From NCBI GenBank assembly GCA_038040485.1, contig JBBPIE010000001.1, positions 62,001-126,000 on the forward strand: a DNA stretch of 64,000 nucleotides. Direction: 5' to 3'. Source of the stretch: Onstottus_B arcticum (lineage in GTDB: Bacteria > Acidobacteriota > Blastocatellia > UBA7656). Both the position numbers and the translations under genes were made by a program. Below, in pieces: positions 17,285 through 26,738 of this stretch. Within the stretch, counting starts at the first letter, position 1; every line of letters starts with the position of its first letter. Under the pieces are notes generated by a model. It did no database searches. It had not been told where the DNA came from and saw only the letters and a program-made list of their open reading frames with translations.

Positions 17285-17313
17285 CAGCAGGCATGGATGC
17301 CTGCGCTCCCAGG
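17285..17313. repeat. Short palindromic repeat GCAGGCAT/ATGCCTGC
   Basis: A short inverted repeat just after the 3' end of the HD-GYP gene. On the minus strand it carries TGGGAGCGCAGGCATC. The same word occurs at 62963-62993 and, as a half copy, at 46371-46389. Probably a small dispersed repeat or terminator-like hairpin. Confidence 0.65.
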
Positions 17314-17314
17314 A

Positions 17315-19834
17315 TCAACGTGTTTGAACGGCCATCACTTGATCCAGGTCAACGGGAACCATGTCGAGGCTATCGCGACTTGCGACGCAGTCGAGAGTTG
17401 CGGCGCGGAACAACTCAGCGAAGCTGCTGCCGTCGCCGGGACTTGTAGCGGAGCCGAGGCTGACAGAAACGCCGCCCACAAACGCGAGTTCTTCGATGCC
17501 TTCGCGAATCCGCCGCCGCACATCGCTTACATCGTGCTGCCCGCTCTCGGGCAGAAGCACAACAAACGTATCGTCGTTCTGACGAGCAACCAGATCGGTT
17601 TCGCGCACCTGCTGTCTGATCAGTCTGCCGAGTTGGCTAAGCGAGTTCTCACCAACCATCACAGCCCCGTCGAGCTTGGTCACGCCGACCACGACCAGCG
17701 AAAGCGGCAAGCCGAGCCGCTGGCTGCGCGAGCGTTCGCGCTCGAACTGCGAGGAGAGAGCGCGGACGCTGCTGAGTCCGGTCACCGGATCGGTGAACGC
17801 GGACTGCTGAGCGTGCTCGAAGGCTAGCGCGTTGTGTACGGCGTCCGACGCGGGTTGCGACGCCGACTCCATCAACTGGATGTGCTCACTGCCGTAGGCG
17901 GCGATCTCAGTCGAATAGAGGGCGATCGCGCCGAGCGCTTCACCGTTCTTGACCAGCGGATAGACGATCACTCCCTTGTACTCGCCGGCGGTTTCGGAGC
18001 CCAGAAAGGCCAGGTCAAGCACCGGATTGGTGTTGAACATCGGCCTTTGGTTTGTGATGACCCAACCCGTTATCCCTGCTTCGGCAGGCATTCTTCGCTT
18101 CAAGAACCTCTCGGCATTCAGGCCGGAGGCGTGAACGATCTCGAACTCGGATCTGGTCGCATCGAATAGCGAGATCACACAGGTGGTAAACGGTATTAGC
18201 TTCGACAGGCGGTTGGCGAGTATCGCAACCGTGTCTTCGACCGACAAGATGCTCGACAGAGTTCGTGACATCTCGTAAAGCGCGGTGACTCGTTGATTAG
18301 TTTCGGCTATGGAGTTTAATGCGGCGGTGGCGCGGTCGAGCTGAGGAGCAGTCTCGAGGCCGGCGGCCGGCTTCGCATTCGTCATCGCCGCAGTCGACTT
18401 GCTGCGCTTACCGCTGGGCGAGGCCTTAAAGCTCGCAGCCTCAACTTCAAGCTCATCCGCCATTCCAAGAAAGATCTCGACCAGCTTCGGATCGAAGAAT
18501 GTGCCGGCGTTCTGCTTGATGTAACTCAGAGCTTCTTCGCGAGTCATTCCGGTTTTATAAGGCCGGTCCGAGCGTAGCGCATCGTAGTTGTCTACAAGCG
18601 TCAGGATCCGCGCGGTGATGGGTATCGCCTCACCGCTCAAGCCATCGGGGTAGCCGCGGCCGTCCCAACGCTCGTGGTGGTGCCGCACGATAGGAACGAC
18701 TGGATATCGAAAGTCGACGTTCGAGAGCATGTCCGCGCCGATAATCGTGTGCATCTTCATCTGCTCGAACTCGTGCTCGGTGAGCTTGCCCGGCTTATTC
18801 AGGATGTAAGCCGGCACTCCGATCTTGCCGATGTCGTGCAGCAGCGCGCCGGCCTTCACCGCCTCAATCTCCAGCTCGGACAGACCCACCCGCTCTCCCA
18901 TCCTTCGAGCAAACAGCTTGACCCGCTGAATGTGGTCGTGAGTAACGTCATCCTTTGCGTCGATCGCCATTGCCAGCATCTCGAGAATCGAATCGTAGAT
19001 GCTCGTAAGCTCCTTGTAATGACTCTCCTGCTCGCCAAGCTTATCGTGATACGTTTGGAAGGTGTAATAGATGATGATAGGGATCGGCAGCACCAGGACC
19101 AGCAGCACCGCCGTCGTCACTAGCCCCTTGTTGACGAACGCGTAGTTGACCATGCCGGCGATCGTTGCGCACGCAAGATAGGTCAATGGCTCCCAGGGCA
19201 GCGTGTCGCGCACCACCTGGCCTTTCTTTCTTCCCCGTGCGGCTGCCATTGCCGCCAAAACTAAGATATGAAGCAGGTAATGCGCGAAGGCGAGAGCGAT
19301 GAGCGGCAAAGCAAATGCGAGCACCGCCTGACCCAGTCCTTCGGTTAGGCGGTGTTCTGCAAGAAAACCTGACAGCGCGTAGTAGAGCTTGCCGGCCACG
19401 AAGAACGAAAGGATCATGTTCGAAAGATTGAAGAGTTGGAGGCTCGGCTTGACCTTCAATCGTCTGACCACCACCAGCATCTCAACTACGGCGAGCAGAG
19501 TCCCGTGATACGGGCCAAGCATCACCACTCCGAGAAACATCAGACCTTCGGAAACCGATACCCCGGTGCTGGTGCCGGGAAAACTGATCGGATGCCGTGC
19601 CGACGTAAGAGCGATGACCAGCGCCAGTGCCGCCCCGACCAGCATCAACCCAGGCGCATCGGTCACAACCTCTACAACAGAGACCGCCAGCAACGCCGCC
19701 GCGACGAGGCTCAAACCAGCGAGCAGAACGACACCCTTTGGGCCGTAGCGCTTGAGGTCGGTCTTGATAGGTTCGATTGAAACCATTTTCTTTGTTACCG
19801 CGGTCAACTCGCTGGCGCTCGAGGTCCGCTCCAT
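17315..19834 (-). CDS. Membrane HD-GYP phosphodiesterase with GAF and degenerate GGDEF domains
   Basis: A 839-aa signalling protein. Residues about 35-265 hold some seven TM helices (a MASE-like sensor). About 275-465 is an HD-GYP domain with its metal and catalytic motifs intact (LLHDIGKIGVP, HHHERWDGRGYPDGL, DNYDAL). About 510-650 is a GAF domain. About 670-830 is a GGDEF fold whose signature reads RQNDDTF instead of GGDEF, so cyclase activity is unlikely. Expected role: hydrolysis of cyclic di-GMP in response to a membrane or ligand signal, with the C-terminal domain sensing GTP or only structural. Stand-alone gene with an alternative start at MVSIEPIK. Confidence 0.9.
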   Translation of the reverse strand: MERTSSASELTAVTKKMVSIEPIKTDLKRYGPKGVVLLAGLSLVAAALLAVSVVEVVTDAPGLMLVGAALALVIALTSARHPISFPGTSTGVSVSEGLMFLGVVMLGPYHGTLLAVVEMLVVVRRLKVKPSLQLFNLSNMILSFFVAGKLYYALSGFLAEHRLTEGLGQAVLAFALPLIALAFAHYLLHILVLAAMAAARGRKKGQVVRDTLPWEPLTYLACATIAGMVNYAFVNKGLVTTAVLLVLVLPIPIIIYYTFQTYHDKLGEQESHYKELTSIYDSILEMLAMAIDAKDDVTHDHIQRVKLFARRMGERVGLSELEIEAVKAGALLHDIGKIGVPAYILNKPGKLTEHEFEQMKMHTIIGADMLSNVDFRYPVVPIVRHHHERWDGRGYPDGLSGEAIPITARILTLVDNYDALRSDRPYKTGMTREEALSYIKQNAGTFFDPKLVEIFLGMADELEVEAASFKASPSGKRSKSTAAMTNAKPAAGLETAPQLDRATAALNSIAETNQRVTALYEMSRTLSSILSVEDTVAILANRLSKLIPFTTCVISLFDATRSEFEIVHASGLNAERFLKRRMPAEAGITGWVITNQRPMFNTNPVLDLAFLGSETAGEYKGVIVYPLVKNGEALGAIALYSTEIAAYGSEHIQLMESASQPASDAVHNALAFEHAQQSAFTDPVTGLSSVRALSSQFERERSRSQRLGLPLSLVVVGVTKLDGAVMVGENSLSQLGRLIRQQVRETDLVARQNDDTFVVLLPESGQHDVSDVRRRIREGIEELAFVGGVSVSLGSATSPGDGSSFAELFRAATLDCVASRDSLDMVPVDLDQVMAVQTR

Positions 19835-20337
19835 CTACGCCGCGACGCCGGGCCCACTTCCCCGCCCCGCTCGCCGCCGCACTATGTTAGCTGCGAGGGC
19901 AAGTCTGACTAGTTTCCCGTTTCCCAGATCGTTCCATAGCAGTTTCGTCGATTGCTCATCATGTCTCCTTTACTATAGCGCCGTTGATTCCCGACTAACG
20001 GGCCGCCGCATTCCTGGATTCATCTTCTGAAATGCACCGGCCTAATTTGGGTTTGATACCAGCGCTCTGATACAAGCAGCGAGTGAATATACAAGCTGGA
20101 TGCCAGCAAGTCCGGAGGGAGCCATCGTGACGTTAACTCCCCCTTTAAGTGTGGTTTAGTCTTGGCGGGGAACCAGCGGCGAACCCCCAGCGGTCAAGCG
20201 GTTCGGTCAGGCTGATTAGCTGGATTCGGTCAGATTGATGGCGGTTGGTTGGGAACGGAAGACCTCTGGAGCATCGGATTCTGGATGTGTCGTGCTAACA
20301 CTGGTCCGATCAAGCTTGCGCTGACATCGTCCTTGCC
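19835..20337. other. Gene-free interval, 503 nt
   Basis: No convincing coding frame, tRNA, palindrome or known riboswitch was seen. It holds the promoter region of the HD-GYP gene (right-to-left) and the 3' side of the EEP-family gene. A GC-poor tract near 19960-20060 may contain the promoter, but no box is clear enough to call. Confidence 0.5.
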
Positions 20338-21552
20338 TCACCGGCCCGGGACCTCGAGGTCAACAACGATCGGGTCGTGGTCCGAGACCGCCCGGCCCTG
20401 GTGTAAGAGGCCGGCAAGGGTCTGCGCCGCAATGCTGGTCACTCCGGATTCCGTGTCTATCGCTTCGCCGTTGCGAAGCGCCTTCAGCCCGCGGGCCGCA
20501 AGCCAATCCAGACGAAACTCGAGCAGCAAGCCCTCCGGTGGAACGCGCCTTCTCACCCACCATTTCATCGGAAGAGGGAGCCGGCTTGTATCATCGAGCG
20601 CCGACACGATGCTCCGGCTGGTTGGCTGCCGATCGTTCAGACCGCCGGTCTCGTAGCCAAAGCGGGCGAACTCACCGAAGGCCGGCTCGGTGCGCCCAGG
20701 ATTCAGCAAGCGGTTCGCAAGCCCCTGAGGACTGCTGCCAAGAATCAACGCGGTGTTCTTCATCGCCCGAAGCTGCCCTCCGCGCGCAAACGTGTGAGTG
20801 TTCAGGTCGCCGCCGGCAACAATCCCGGCTGCACGCGCACCGTGAGCCTTGACGCGCAAGTCGACTGCTTCAAGCAGCCCGCGCAATTGTCTGGCGCGAC
20901 AGCGAGGCGAGTTGACGACATCAAGATGCGTGGTCGCCGCGATAAGCGTGGCTCCCGCTATCTCGAGGTCGATCGAGATGCCGATGCGTCCTCCAACTCT
21001 TTTTTCAGCGCTCTCGAAGTTGTTCTCACAGCGCGGCAACCGTACCACTTCCGGGTTCGAGAAGGAGTGCCGCGTCAGTATTGCGTTGCCGTGCAGCGCC
21101 GCGGTGTTCTCACCTTGCAGCTTCACCTCGTGACCGGTGCCTTTGGTCAACTCGAGGTACTCGACGCCGTACACCGCGTGAGCTTCGAGCGCCTGGCTCA
21201 ATTCAAGTGCGACGTTGACGTTACCGGATCGAACCATTCCGTGGTCAAGCTCGTTGAGCAGCAACAGGTCCGCAAACCGAAGCACTTCGTGTGTATTCAA
21301 AGCTTCGATTATGCCGTCGAGGCGCGAGCCGCGCTCTATGTTCCACTCGACTACCCTGAGAAAGGATCGGAGACGCGGGCGAGCTCCCGGGGAAATGTAA
21401 ACGCGAGGCTCGTCAAGCAGCTTGCGTAGCTCCGCCTGGTGCGCGAGATAAAACTTCGAGCGGCAAAGCTCTTCGAAAGTGCCATACCTCCGGAGCTCTC
21501 CGGCCAGTTCCTGGTTATTTGCAGCGGCGTTCTCAGTAAAGATCGATGTCAT
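20338..21552 (-). CDS. Endonuclease/exonuclease/phosphatase (EEP) family protein
   Basis: A 404-aa metal-dependent phosphodiester hydrolase fold. Motifs in order: RVVEWNIERG (Asn), ADLLLLNELDHGM (Glu metal ligand), LHGNAILTRHS, ATTHLDVVNSP (His), VAGGDLNTHTF (Asp/Asn) and SDHDPIVVDL (terminal Asp-His). The catalytic set is complete. No signal peptide. Its N-terminal about 60 residues are helical and unassigned. The substrate could be nucleic acid, phosphoinositide-like or a nucleotide; sequence alone does not decide. Divergent from the membrane protein at 21740. Confidence 0.85.
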   Translation of the reverse strand: MTSIFTENAAANNQELAGELRRYGTFEELCRSKFYLAHQAELRKLLDEPRVYISPGARPRLRSFLRVVEWNIERGSRLDGIIEALNTHEVLRFADLLLLNELDHGMVRSGNVNVALELSQALEAHAVYGVEYLELTKGTGHEVKLQGENTAALHGNAILTRHSFSNPEVVRLPRCENNFESAEKRVGGRIGISIDLEIAGATLIAATTHLDVVNSPRCRARQLRGLLEAVDLRVKAHGARAAGIVAGGDLNTHTFARGGQLRAMKNTALILGSSPQGLANRLLNPGRTEPAFGEFARFGYETGGLNDRQPTSRSIVSALDDTSRLPLPMKWWVRRRVPPEGLLLEFRLDWLAARGLKALRNGEAIDTESGVTSIAAQTLAGLLHQGRAVSDHDPIVVDLEVPGR

Positions 21553-21739
21553 GTCGCGTTGAAAATGCTGATCGACAACTTAGCACGAACGTGACAGGAG
21601 CCGCGAGCAACCAAAGCCGATGACGCGCACTCTAAGCGCCTGCGCGGTCAGATCGTTTTTTGTTATGCTCGCCGGGAACGCAGGCCGGCCTCGCCTGCGA
21701 GGCTTCCGCAGTTCAGAGCTTTCTTGTCTTGGAGTGTTG

Positions 21740-22636
21740 ATGATGGAAGACGTCGCCGCGCCAGCCACCAGGCAGGCTTACACACAGATTGAGTTTTACG
21801 CGTTCTGCGTTCTGAGCTTCGCAGGAAAGTCTATGTTATTGATCAGGCTGCCATATCGAGAGTGGCCTGTGAACACCGTGTACACCTGCTCGCTCCTCTT
21901 GTTCTTCTATTTGTATTTCAGATTTCGACAGAAACTGGCGGCGCCGCCATTTATTGTTTTTTCGCTTGCCGCGGCTGTGGCAGTCGACATATTGGGCAAC
22001 AAGCTCGGTCTGTACGGAAAACCCTTCGGGCCGTTGAGAGACTACGATGAGTTTGCGCACTTCGCGGGTTCGGGTTTCTCGGCGATCGCCGCGTATTGGC
22101 TGCTGAGGGCCGGAGTGAAACGAATGGGGTTCGCATTGTCCGGGCGTCTTCTCGCATTTCTATCAACGACGATAGCCTTCACCTACTGCGGCTGGTACGA
22201 GATTCTGGAGTTATGGGACGAGGTGTTTTACGGCGATTTCCCTCGCATCCACACGTGGGACGACTCGGCGAACGATTTGTTCTACGACTTTCTTGGGGTG
22301 ATCGTGTTCATCGCCGCGGCAGCTTTGTTCCTTGCGCTGAAGAAGCGCCGCGCGGCGAATGGCAATGATCTGGTTCGCGTTGGTTTGAGAAACATGTTCT
22401 CAACATTGCCCAAAGACCTGCTCGCTGTCTTCGTCACGACCACTGCGTTTGGACTTTGCTCGTGGTTTGAGATCTTCAGGATGTTCGATCAGCGATGGAG
22501 CGGCAGAATGCACCTGGTGAGTAACCGCGACACTGCGATCCGGCTTCAGTGGGAACTTGCGGTGTGCGTCGCGGTCTCGCTTGTGTTCGTCGCCGCATCG
22601 AAGATATCGAGCTTGCGGAAGGCTCCGGCAGTCTGA
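21740..22636 (+). CDS. DUF2238 (YjdF-like) integral membrane protein
   Basis: A 298-aa protein with about seven TM helices. Signature segments are YDEFAHFAGSGFSAIAAYWLL and YCGWYEILELWDEVFYGDFPRIHTWDDSANDLFYDFLGVIVF, rich in acidic, Trp and His residues inside helices, as in the DUF2238 family of unknown function. The start at 21740 has GGAG 5 nt upstream. An earlier ATG at 21620 lacks a ribosome site and would add a non-family leader. A cysteine-containing helix (TAFGLCSWFEIFRMFDQRW) repeats the W/E pattern, suggesting an internal duplication. Confidence 0.72.
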   Translation: MMEDVAAPATRQAYTQIEFYAFCVLSFAGKSMLLIRLPYREWPVNTVYTCSLLLFFYLYFRFRQKLAAPPFIVFSLAAAVAVDILGNKLGLYGKPFGPLRDYDEFAHFAGSGFSAIAAYWLLRAGVKRMGFALSGRLLAFLSTTIAFTYCGWYEILELWDEVFYGDFPRIHTWDDSANDLFYDFLGVIVFIAAAALFLALKKRRAANGNDLVRVGLRNMFSTLPKDLLAVFVTTTAFGLCSWFEIFRMFDQRWSGRMHLVSNRDTAIRLQWELAVCVAVSLVFVAASKISSLRKAPAV

Positions 22637-22758
22637 GGAAGTGGCTCGCGTAGCGGACGGGCGGAGGGAGAGGCAGCCCCCCGACAGCAAAAGATCAAAG
22701 CATGGCAGACGTGACCACTCGACCTTGGAAGCCACTGCGAGGCTTGTTCACTTTCTTG

Positions 22759-23256
22759 CTACTCCAGGAAATGTTCGAGAGGTTCTTCGGGCCTCGCGCT
22801 TAGATTGTTAGCCTTTATTATTCGCGCGCAGGAGTTCCATCGAAGTATTGCATCGTCGTTCCCAGCGGGACGCTTCGCTTCAGCCTTCTCGAACCACTGC
22901 ATCGCCTCGCGGAACCAATCGTAAGCGGCATACTCCGACCCAGGAGTACCCTTGTTGAGCCGGGCTTTCGCGCGCCGCTCCCACAAGATGCCGGTGTAGT
23001 AGATCCGCTCGTATTCATTCTTAAGCCGCGCCAACACGTCTTCAATCCGCGTGTCGCCAACCGCATAGCCTTTTTCGAAGCGTTCGGTCATCGCCAGAAA
23101 AAGCGTGACCAGAGCTTGCTGATTGTCAGGATCAATCAGCAGCACATCCAGACAGATGCTCTCGGCCGCACCGGGTTCGTTGAGCAGCCGATAACGCACC
23201 GCCCTTTCGAGCGCCGGCGGAATCGCGTCCGGGTGAAGTGGCTTGAGGTCGAACAT
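22759..23256 (-). CDS. Helical-repeat (TPR-like) protein
   Basis: A 165-aa soluble protein of paired helices: PPALERAVRYRLLNEPGAAESICLDVLLIDPDNQQALVTLFLAMTERF resembles a TPR pair, followed by YERIYYTGILWERRAKARLNKG and YDWFREAMQWFEKAEAKRPAGNDDAILRWNSCARII. The start at 23256 has AAGGAG 6 nt upstream, which excludes the longer frame running through the palindrome. It follows the sdh operon on the same strand with a REPIN-like element between. Probably a scaffold; a link to complex II assembly is only positional. Confidence 0.7.
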   Translation of the reverse strand: MFDLKPLHPDAIPPALERAVRYRLLNEPGAAESICLDVLLIDPDNQQALVTLFLAMTERFEKGYAVGDTRIEDVLARLKNEYERIYYTGILWERRAKARLNKGTPGSEYAAYDWFREAMQWFEKAEAKRPAGNDDAILRWNSCARIIKANNLSARPEEPLEHFLE

Positions 23257-23266
23257 CGTTACTCCT

Positions 23267-23354
23267 TGTACGGGCGTCCCTCTGTGGGCGCCCCTCGTCG
23301 CGGGCAGCACGTTTCGGCGTAACGAAGCGGCGCCCACGGAGGGACGCCCGTACA
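23267..23354. repeat. REPIN-like element, TACGGGCG family, copy 3
   Basis: The arms 23267-23292 and 23329-23354 are reverse complements over 26 bp with one mismatch. The sequence is close to copy 1 (same variable bases TCC/GGG). It begins 2 nt after the stop codon of the upstream complex II iron-sulfur gene. Confidence 0.88.
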
Positions 23355-23356
23355 GT

Positions 23357-24121
23357 TTACGTTCCCTGTTTGTCCGGCGCGCGAGACCGGAACAACCGAA
23401 CAAGCTTCGCAAGCGGATCAAAGAACTCACCCACGACTCGCTCCTTCAACGGGATGATAGCGTTGTCGGTTATAGTGATGCTTTCAGGGCAGACCTTCGT
23501 GCAGCACTTGGTTATGTTGCACAGGCCGATGCCGTGGTCCGCCTTCAAGTCTTCGAGCCGGTTCTCAGTATCGAGCGGGTGCATCTCCAACGCCGCCACG
23601 TAAACCAAAAACCTCGGGCCGATGAACTCGGAATGCATTGAATGCTCTCGAAGGACGTGGCACACATCCTGACACAAGAAGCACTCGATGCACTTGCGAA
23701 ACTCCTGGACTCGATCAATGTCTTCCTGCTTCATCCGCCAGGTGCCATCGGCCGCGTCAGGCGCGCGAGGCTTGAACTTCTTGATTCGCTTCTTCACCTC
23801 GTAGTTCCACGAGACATCGGTGATCAAATCTTTGACTCGCGGAAACGCTTTCATCGGCTCCACCGTGACCGGCTGTTCGAGCGGAAGCTCGCTCAGCCGC
23901 GTCATGCACATAAGCCTCGGCATGCCGTTGACTTCGGCGGAACACGAGCCGCACTTGCCGGCCTTGCAGTTCCAGCGCATCGCAAGGTCGTTGGCTTGCT
24001 CGGCCTGGATCTGGCGTACCGCGTCCAGCACCACCATGCCCGGCACGACTTCAATCGTGTGGTCTGCGAACTCGCCGCCGTTTGCGTCGCCTCGCCAGAT
24101 TCTGAACGCCGCGGTAGTCAT
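23357..24121 (-). CDS. sdhB: Succinate dehydrogenase iron-sulfur subunit (Sdh1 type)
   Basis: Carries electrons from the flavoprotein to the membrane anchor. The 254-aa protein has the [2Fe-2S] motif CKAGKCGSCSAEVNGMPRLMC and the two clusters in CIECFLCQDVC and CNITKCCTKVCP. The residues between them (RMKQEDIDRVQEFRKC) and the unusual anchor partner match the actinobacterial Sdh1 type rather than the E. coli type. Its ATG shares one base with the flavoprotein stop (TGATG). Last gene of the three-gene operon. Confidence 0.93.
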   Translation of the reverse strand: MTTAAFRIWRGDANGGEFADHTIEVVPGMVVLDAVRQIQAEQANDLAMRWNCKAGKCGSCSAEVNGMPRLMCMTRLSELPLEQPVTVEPMKAFPRVKDLITDVSWNYEVKKRIKKFKPRAPDAADGTWRMKQEDIDRVQEFRKCIECFLCQDVCHVLREHSMHSEFIGPRFLVYVAALEMHPLDTENRLEDLKADHGIGLCNITKCCTKVCPESITITDNAIIPLKERVVGEFFDPLAKLVRLFRSRAPDKQGT

Positions 24122-25938
24122 CAGCCCATCTCCTCAATCACCTGCTTCAACTCCGCTCGCATCTCCGGAATCGGTTCGCGAGCCACCTGCATCGATCCGT
24201 CATCTGCCCTTCGCACCGCGACGTTTACCTTTCCAAAGGCAGCGTCTTTTGCCGGATAATCATCACGAAACTGCGCTCCTCGACTCTCTTTTCGCTCGAT
24301 TGCAGACCGCGTGACCGCTTCGGAGACCGTGAGTAGATTGCGAAGATCAAGCGCAGTGTGCCAGCCGGGATTGTACTCGCGGTTGCCAGTGACGCTGACC
24401 CGCGACGCCCGCTCCCGGAGACGCTTGATCCCGGAAAGCGCCCGCTGCATCTCGTCTTCAATGCGCACGATGCCGACCAGTTCCTGCATCATCTCTTGCA
24501 AGTCGAGCTGGATCTTGTACGGCCCCTCTTCCCTCGAAGCCGCACGATCAAACGGCGCAAGAGCCTCGCGAGCCGCTTCCTCGATTTGCCCGTTGTCGAT
24601 CTGACCCTGACCGTGATCGCGAGCGAACTTAGCCGCGTACTCGCCCGCGCGTTTGCCGAACACCAGCAGATCCGAGAGCGAGTTCCCCCCCAGCCGGTTC
24701 GCTCCGTTGATGCCGGCCGCGCACTCACCTGCAGCGAACAGACCGGGCACGTTCGACATCTGCGAGTCCGCGTCGACTCGAATCCCGCCCATGATGTAGT
24801 GAGTAGTCGGGCCCACTTCCATCGGCTCTCGCGTGATATCGATGTCCGCGAGCTGCTTGAACTGGTGATACATACTCGGAAGCTTGCGCTTGATGTGCTC
24901 TTCGGCTTTTGGCAAGCGCGTCTTGATCCACGAGATGTCGAGGAACACGCCGCCGTGCGGGCTTCCGCGTCCTTCTTTGACTTCACGAACGATGCAGCGA
25001 GCTACGTGATCGCGCGTCAGCAGCTCGGGCGGACGGCGCGCGGTCCTGTCGCCTTGCGTGTAGCGCCATCCTTCTTCTTCGCTGTCGGCTGTCTGCGTTT
25101 TGTAGTTGTCGGGAATGTCGTCGAACATGAACCGCCGGTTCACCCTGTTCATCAAGACGCCGCCTTCGCCGCGAACTCCTTCGGTGACAAGAATCCCTTC
25201 AACGCTTGGCGGCCAAACCATGCCGGTCGGGTGAAACTGAACGAACTCCATGTCGATCAGCTCAGCTCCGGCGTGATACGCGAGCGAGTGCCCGTCGCCG
25301 GTGTACTCCCAACTGTTGCTCGTGATTCTGAACGCGCGGCCGATCCCGCCGGTCGCAAGCACCACCGCTTTCGCTTTGAACAATCGAAAGCGCCCGCGCT
25401 CGCGATCGTAGCCAAACGCACCCACAACACGCTCGCCGTCCTTGAGCAGCGTCAACACCGTGCATTCCATGTGCACGTCGATGCCTTGATGAATCCCGTG
25501 ATCCTGAAGCGTGCGAATCATCTCGAGACCCGTGCGGTCGCCGACGTGCGCAAGCCTCGGGTATTTGTGTCCGCCGAAGTTGCGCTGAAGTATTCGCCCA
25601 TCCGGAGTGCGGTCGAACACCGCGCCCCACGCTTCAAGCTCGCGAACGCGGTCGGGCGCTTCTTTGGCGTGAAGCTCGGCCATCCGCCAGTTGTTGACGT
25701 ATTGACCTCCGCGCATCGTGTCTGAGAAGTGGACCTTCCAGTTGTCGCGCTCATCGACGTTGGCCAGCGCCGCCGCGATGCCGCCTTCCGCCATCACGGT
25801 GTGAGCTTTTCCAAGAAGAGACTTGCAAACAAGCCCGACTGATACGCCCGCCGCCGAAGCTTCGATGGCGGCTCGCAACCCCGCGCCTCCTGCTCCGATC
25901 ACCAACACGTCGTGCTCAACCGTCTGGTAGTCGGCCAT
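24121..25938 (-). CDS. sdhA: Succinate dehydrogenase flavoprotein subunit (Sdh1 type)
   Basis: Oxidises succinate to fumarate with covalently bound FAD. The 605-aa protein has the dinucleotide motif VIGAGGAGLRAAIEA, the flavinylation His in GKAHTVMAEGGIAAAL, the substrate-site segments FVQFHPTGMVWPPSVEGILVTEGVRGEGG and HYIMGGIRVD, and the active-site Arg in GANRLGGNSLSDLLVFGKRAG. ATG 25938 overlaps the anchor-gene stop by one base. Middle gene of an anchor-flavoprotein-iron-sulfur operon, the order of mycobacterial Sdh1 (Rv0249c-Rv0247c). Confidence 0.94.
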   Translation of the reverse strand: MADYQTVEHDVLVIGAGGAGLRAAIEASAAGVSVGLVCKSLLGKAHTVMAEGGIAAALANVDERDNWKVHFSDTMRGGQYVNNWRMAELHAKEAPDRVRELEAWGAVFDRTPDGRILQRNFGGHKYPRLAHVGDRTGLEMIRTLQDHGIHQGIDVHMECTVLTLLKDGERVVGAFGYDRERGRFRLFKAKAVVLATGGIGRAFRITSNSWEYTGDGHSLAYHAGAELIDMEFVQFHPTGMVWPPSVEGILVTEGVRGEGGVLMNRVNRRFMFDDIPDNYKTQTADSEEEGWRYTQGDRTARRPPELLTRDHVARCIVREVKEGRGSPHGGVFLDISWIKTRLPKAEEHIKRKLPSMYHQFKQLADIDITREPMEVGPTTHYIMGGIRVDADSQMSNVPGLFAAGECAAGINGANRLGGNSLSDLLVFGKRAGEYAAKFARDHGQGQIDNGQIEEAAREALAPFDRAASREEGPYKIQLDLQEMMQELVGIVRIEDEMQRALSGIKRLRERASRVSVTGNREYNPGWHTALDLRNLLTVSEAVTRSAIERKESRGAQFRDDYPAKDAAFGKVNVAVRRADDGSMQVAREPIPEMRAELKQVIEEMG

Positions 25939-26738
25939 CAGAACAGCCTCCAATCAGACCAGATTCCCATCGAGCACAGGCGAACAAAGATGTCGGAGAG
26001 CATGACCCAGAACAGACTCATCCACGCCCACAGCATGTGCTTGCGGTTGAGACAGCTCACGCAGCGATAGGTTTGCTGGCGAATCGGCATCTTCGAGAGT
26101 TGATCGCAGCCGCCTCCAACCAGATGACGCAGCGAGTGACAACTAAACGTGTACCCTCCAAGCAAAATCGCATTCACCGTCAGGATGATCGTACCCAGCC
26201 CAACTCCAAACGACACTTGACCCGCTGCATTCGTGAACCACATAGCCTTCCAGGCGTCGTGAGACAAAAACACAAGGAAGATAAGCGCAAGATAGAGAAA
26301 GTACCGGTGCAAGTTTTGAAGGATAAGCGGGAACGAACGTTCTCCCAGATAGCGCTTGCGCGGTTCGCCTACGGCGCAAGCTGGCGGGTCGGCCCAGAAC
26401 GACTTGTAGTAAGCGCCTCGATAGTAATAGCAAGTCAGACGAAACCCGCCCGGCGCCCAGAGAATCAGCAACGCCGGCGAGAACGGCAACCACCCGGGCC
26501 ACCAGTTAGGTTTCGCGCCGAACCAGCCATGAACGGCATCGCCAAAAAGCTCGGGCGAATACATCGGCGAGAGGTAAGCACCGAAACGATAGTGATCGCC
26601 CTGAAACGCCGCCCAGGTTGAGTAGACTACAAACGCTGACAAGGCGAGAAAGACAAGCAGCGGCTGCAGCCACCACGCGCCGGTGCGTGTGGTTTGGCCG
26701 AAAGCGTTTGGTTTCAGCGTGACATTAGTCGAAGCCAT
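25938..26738 (-). CDS. sdhC: Succinate dehydrogenase membrane anchor (Sdh1 type)
   Basis: Single large anchor subunit of complex II, 266 aa with about five TM helices. His and Cys residues stand out: FRLTCYYYRGAYYKSFW, ILQNLHRYFLYLALIFLVFLSHDAW (possible haem or quinone ligands), SCHSLRHLVGGGCDQ and RCVSCLNRKHMLWAWMSLFWVMLSDIFVRL. The CxxH/CxxC-like pairs are as in the anchor of mycobacterial Sdh1. AGGAGG lies about 15 nt before the ATG, unusually far, so the start could be slightly different. First gene of the operon. Confidence 0.85.
   Translation of the reverse strand: MASTNVTLKPNAFGQTTRTGAWWLQPLLVFLALSAFVVYSTWAAFQGDHYRFGAYLSPMYSPELFGDAVHGWFGAKPNWWPGWLPFSPALLILWAPGGFRLTCYYYRGAYYKSFWADPPACAVGEPRKRYLGERSFPLILQNLHRYFLYLALIFLVFLSHDAWKAMWFTNAAGQVSFGVGLGTIILTVNAILLGGYTFSCHSLRHLVGGGCDQLSKMPIRQQTYRCVSCLNRKHMLWAWMSLFWVMLSDIFVRLCSMGIWSDWRLF

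Noticed and set aside
24358..25725. A 455-aa open frame opposite the Sdh1 flavoprotein gene
   Set aside because: Antisense shadow with the same Arg/Val/His-rich composition; the minus-strand frame has complete flavoprotein motifs.
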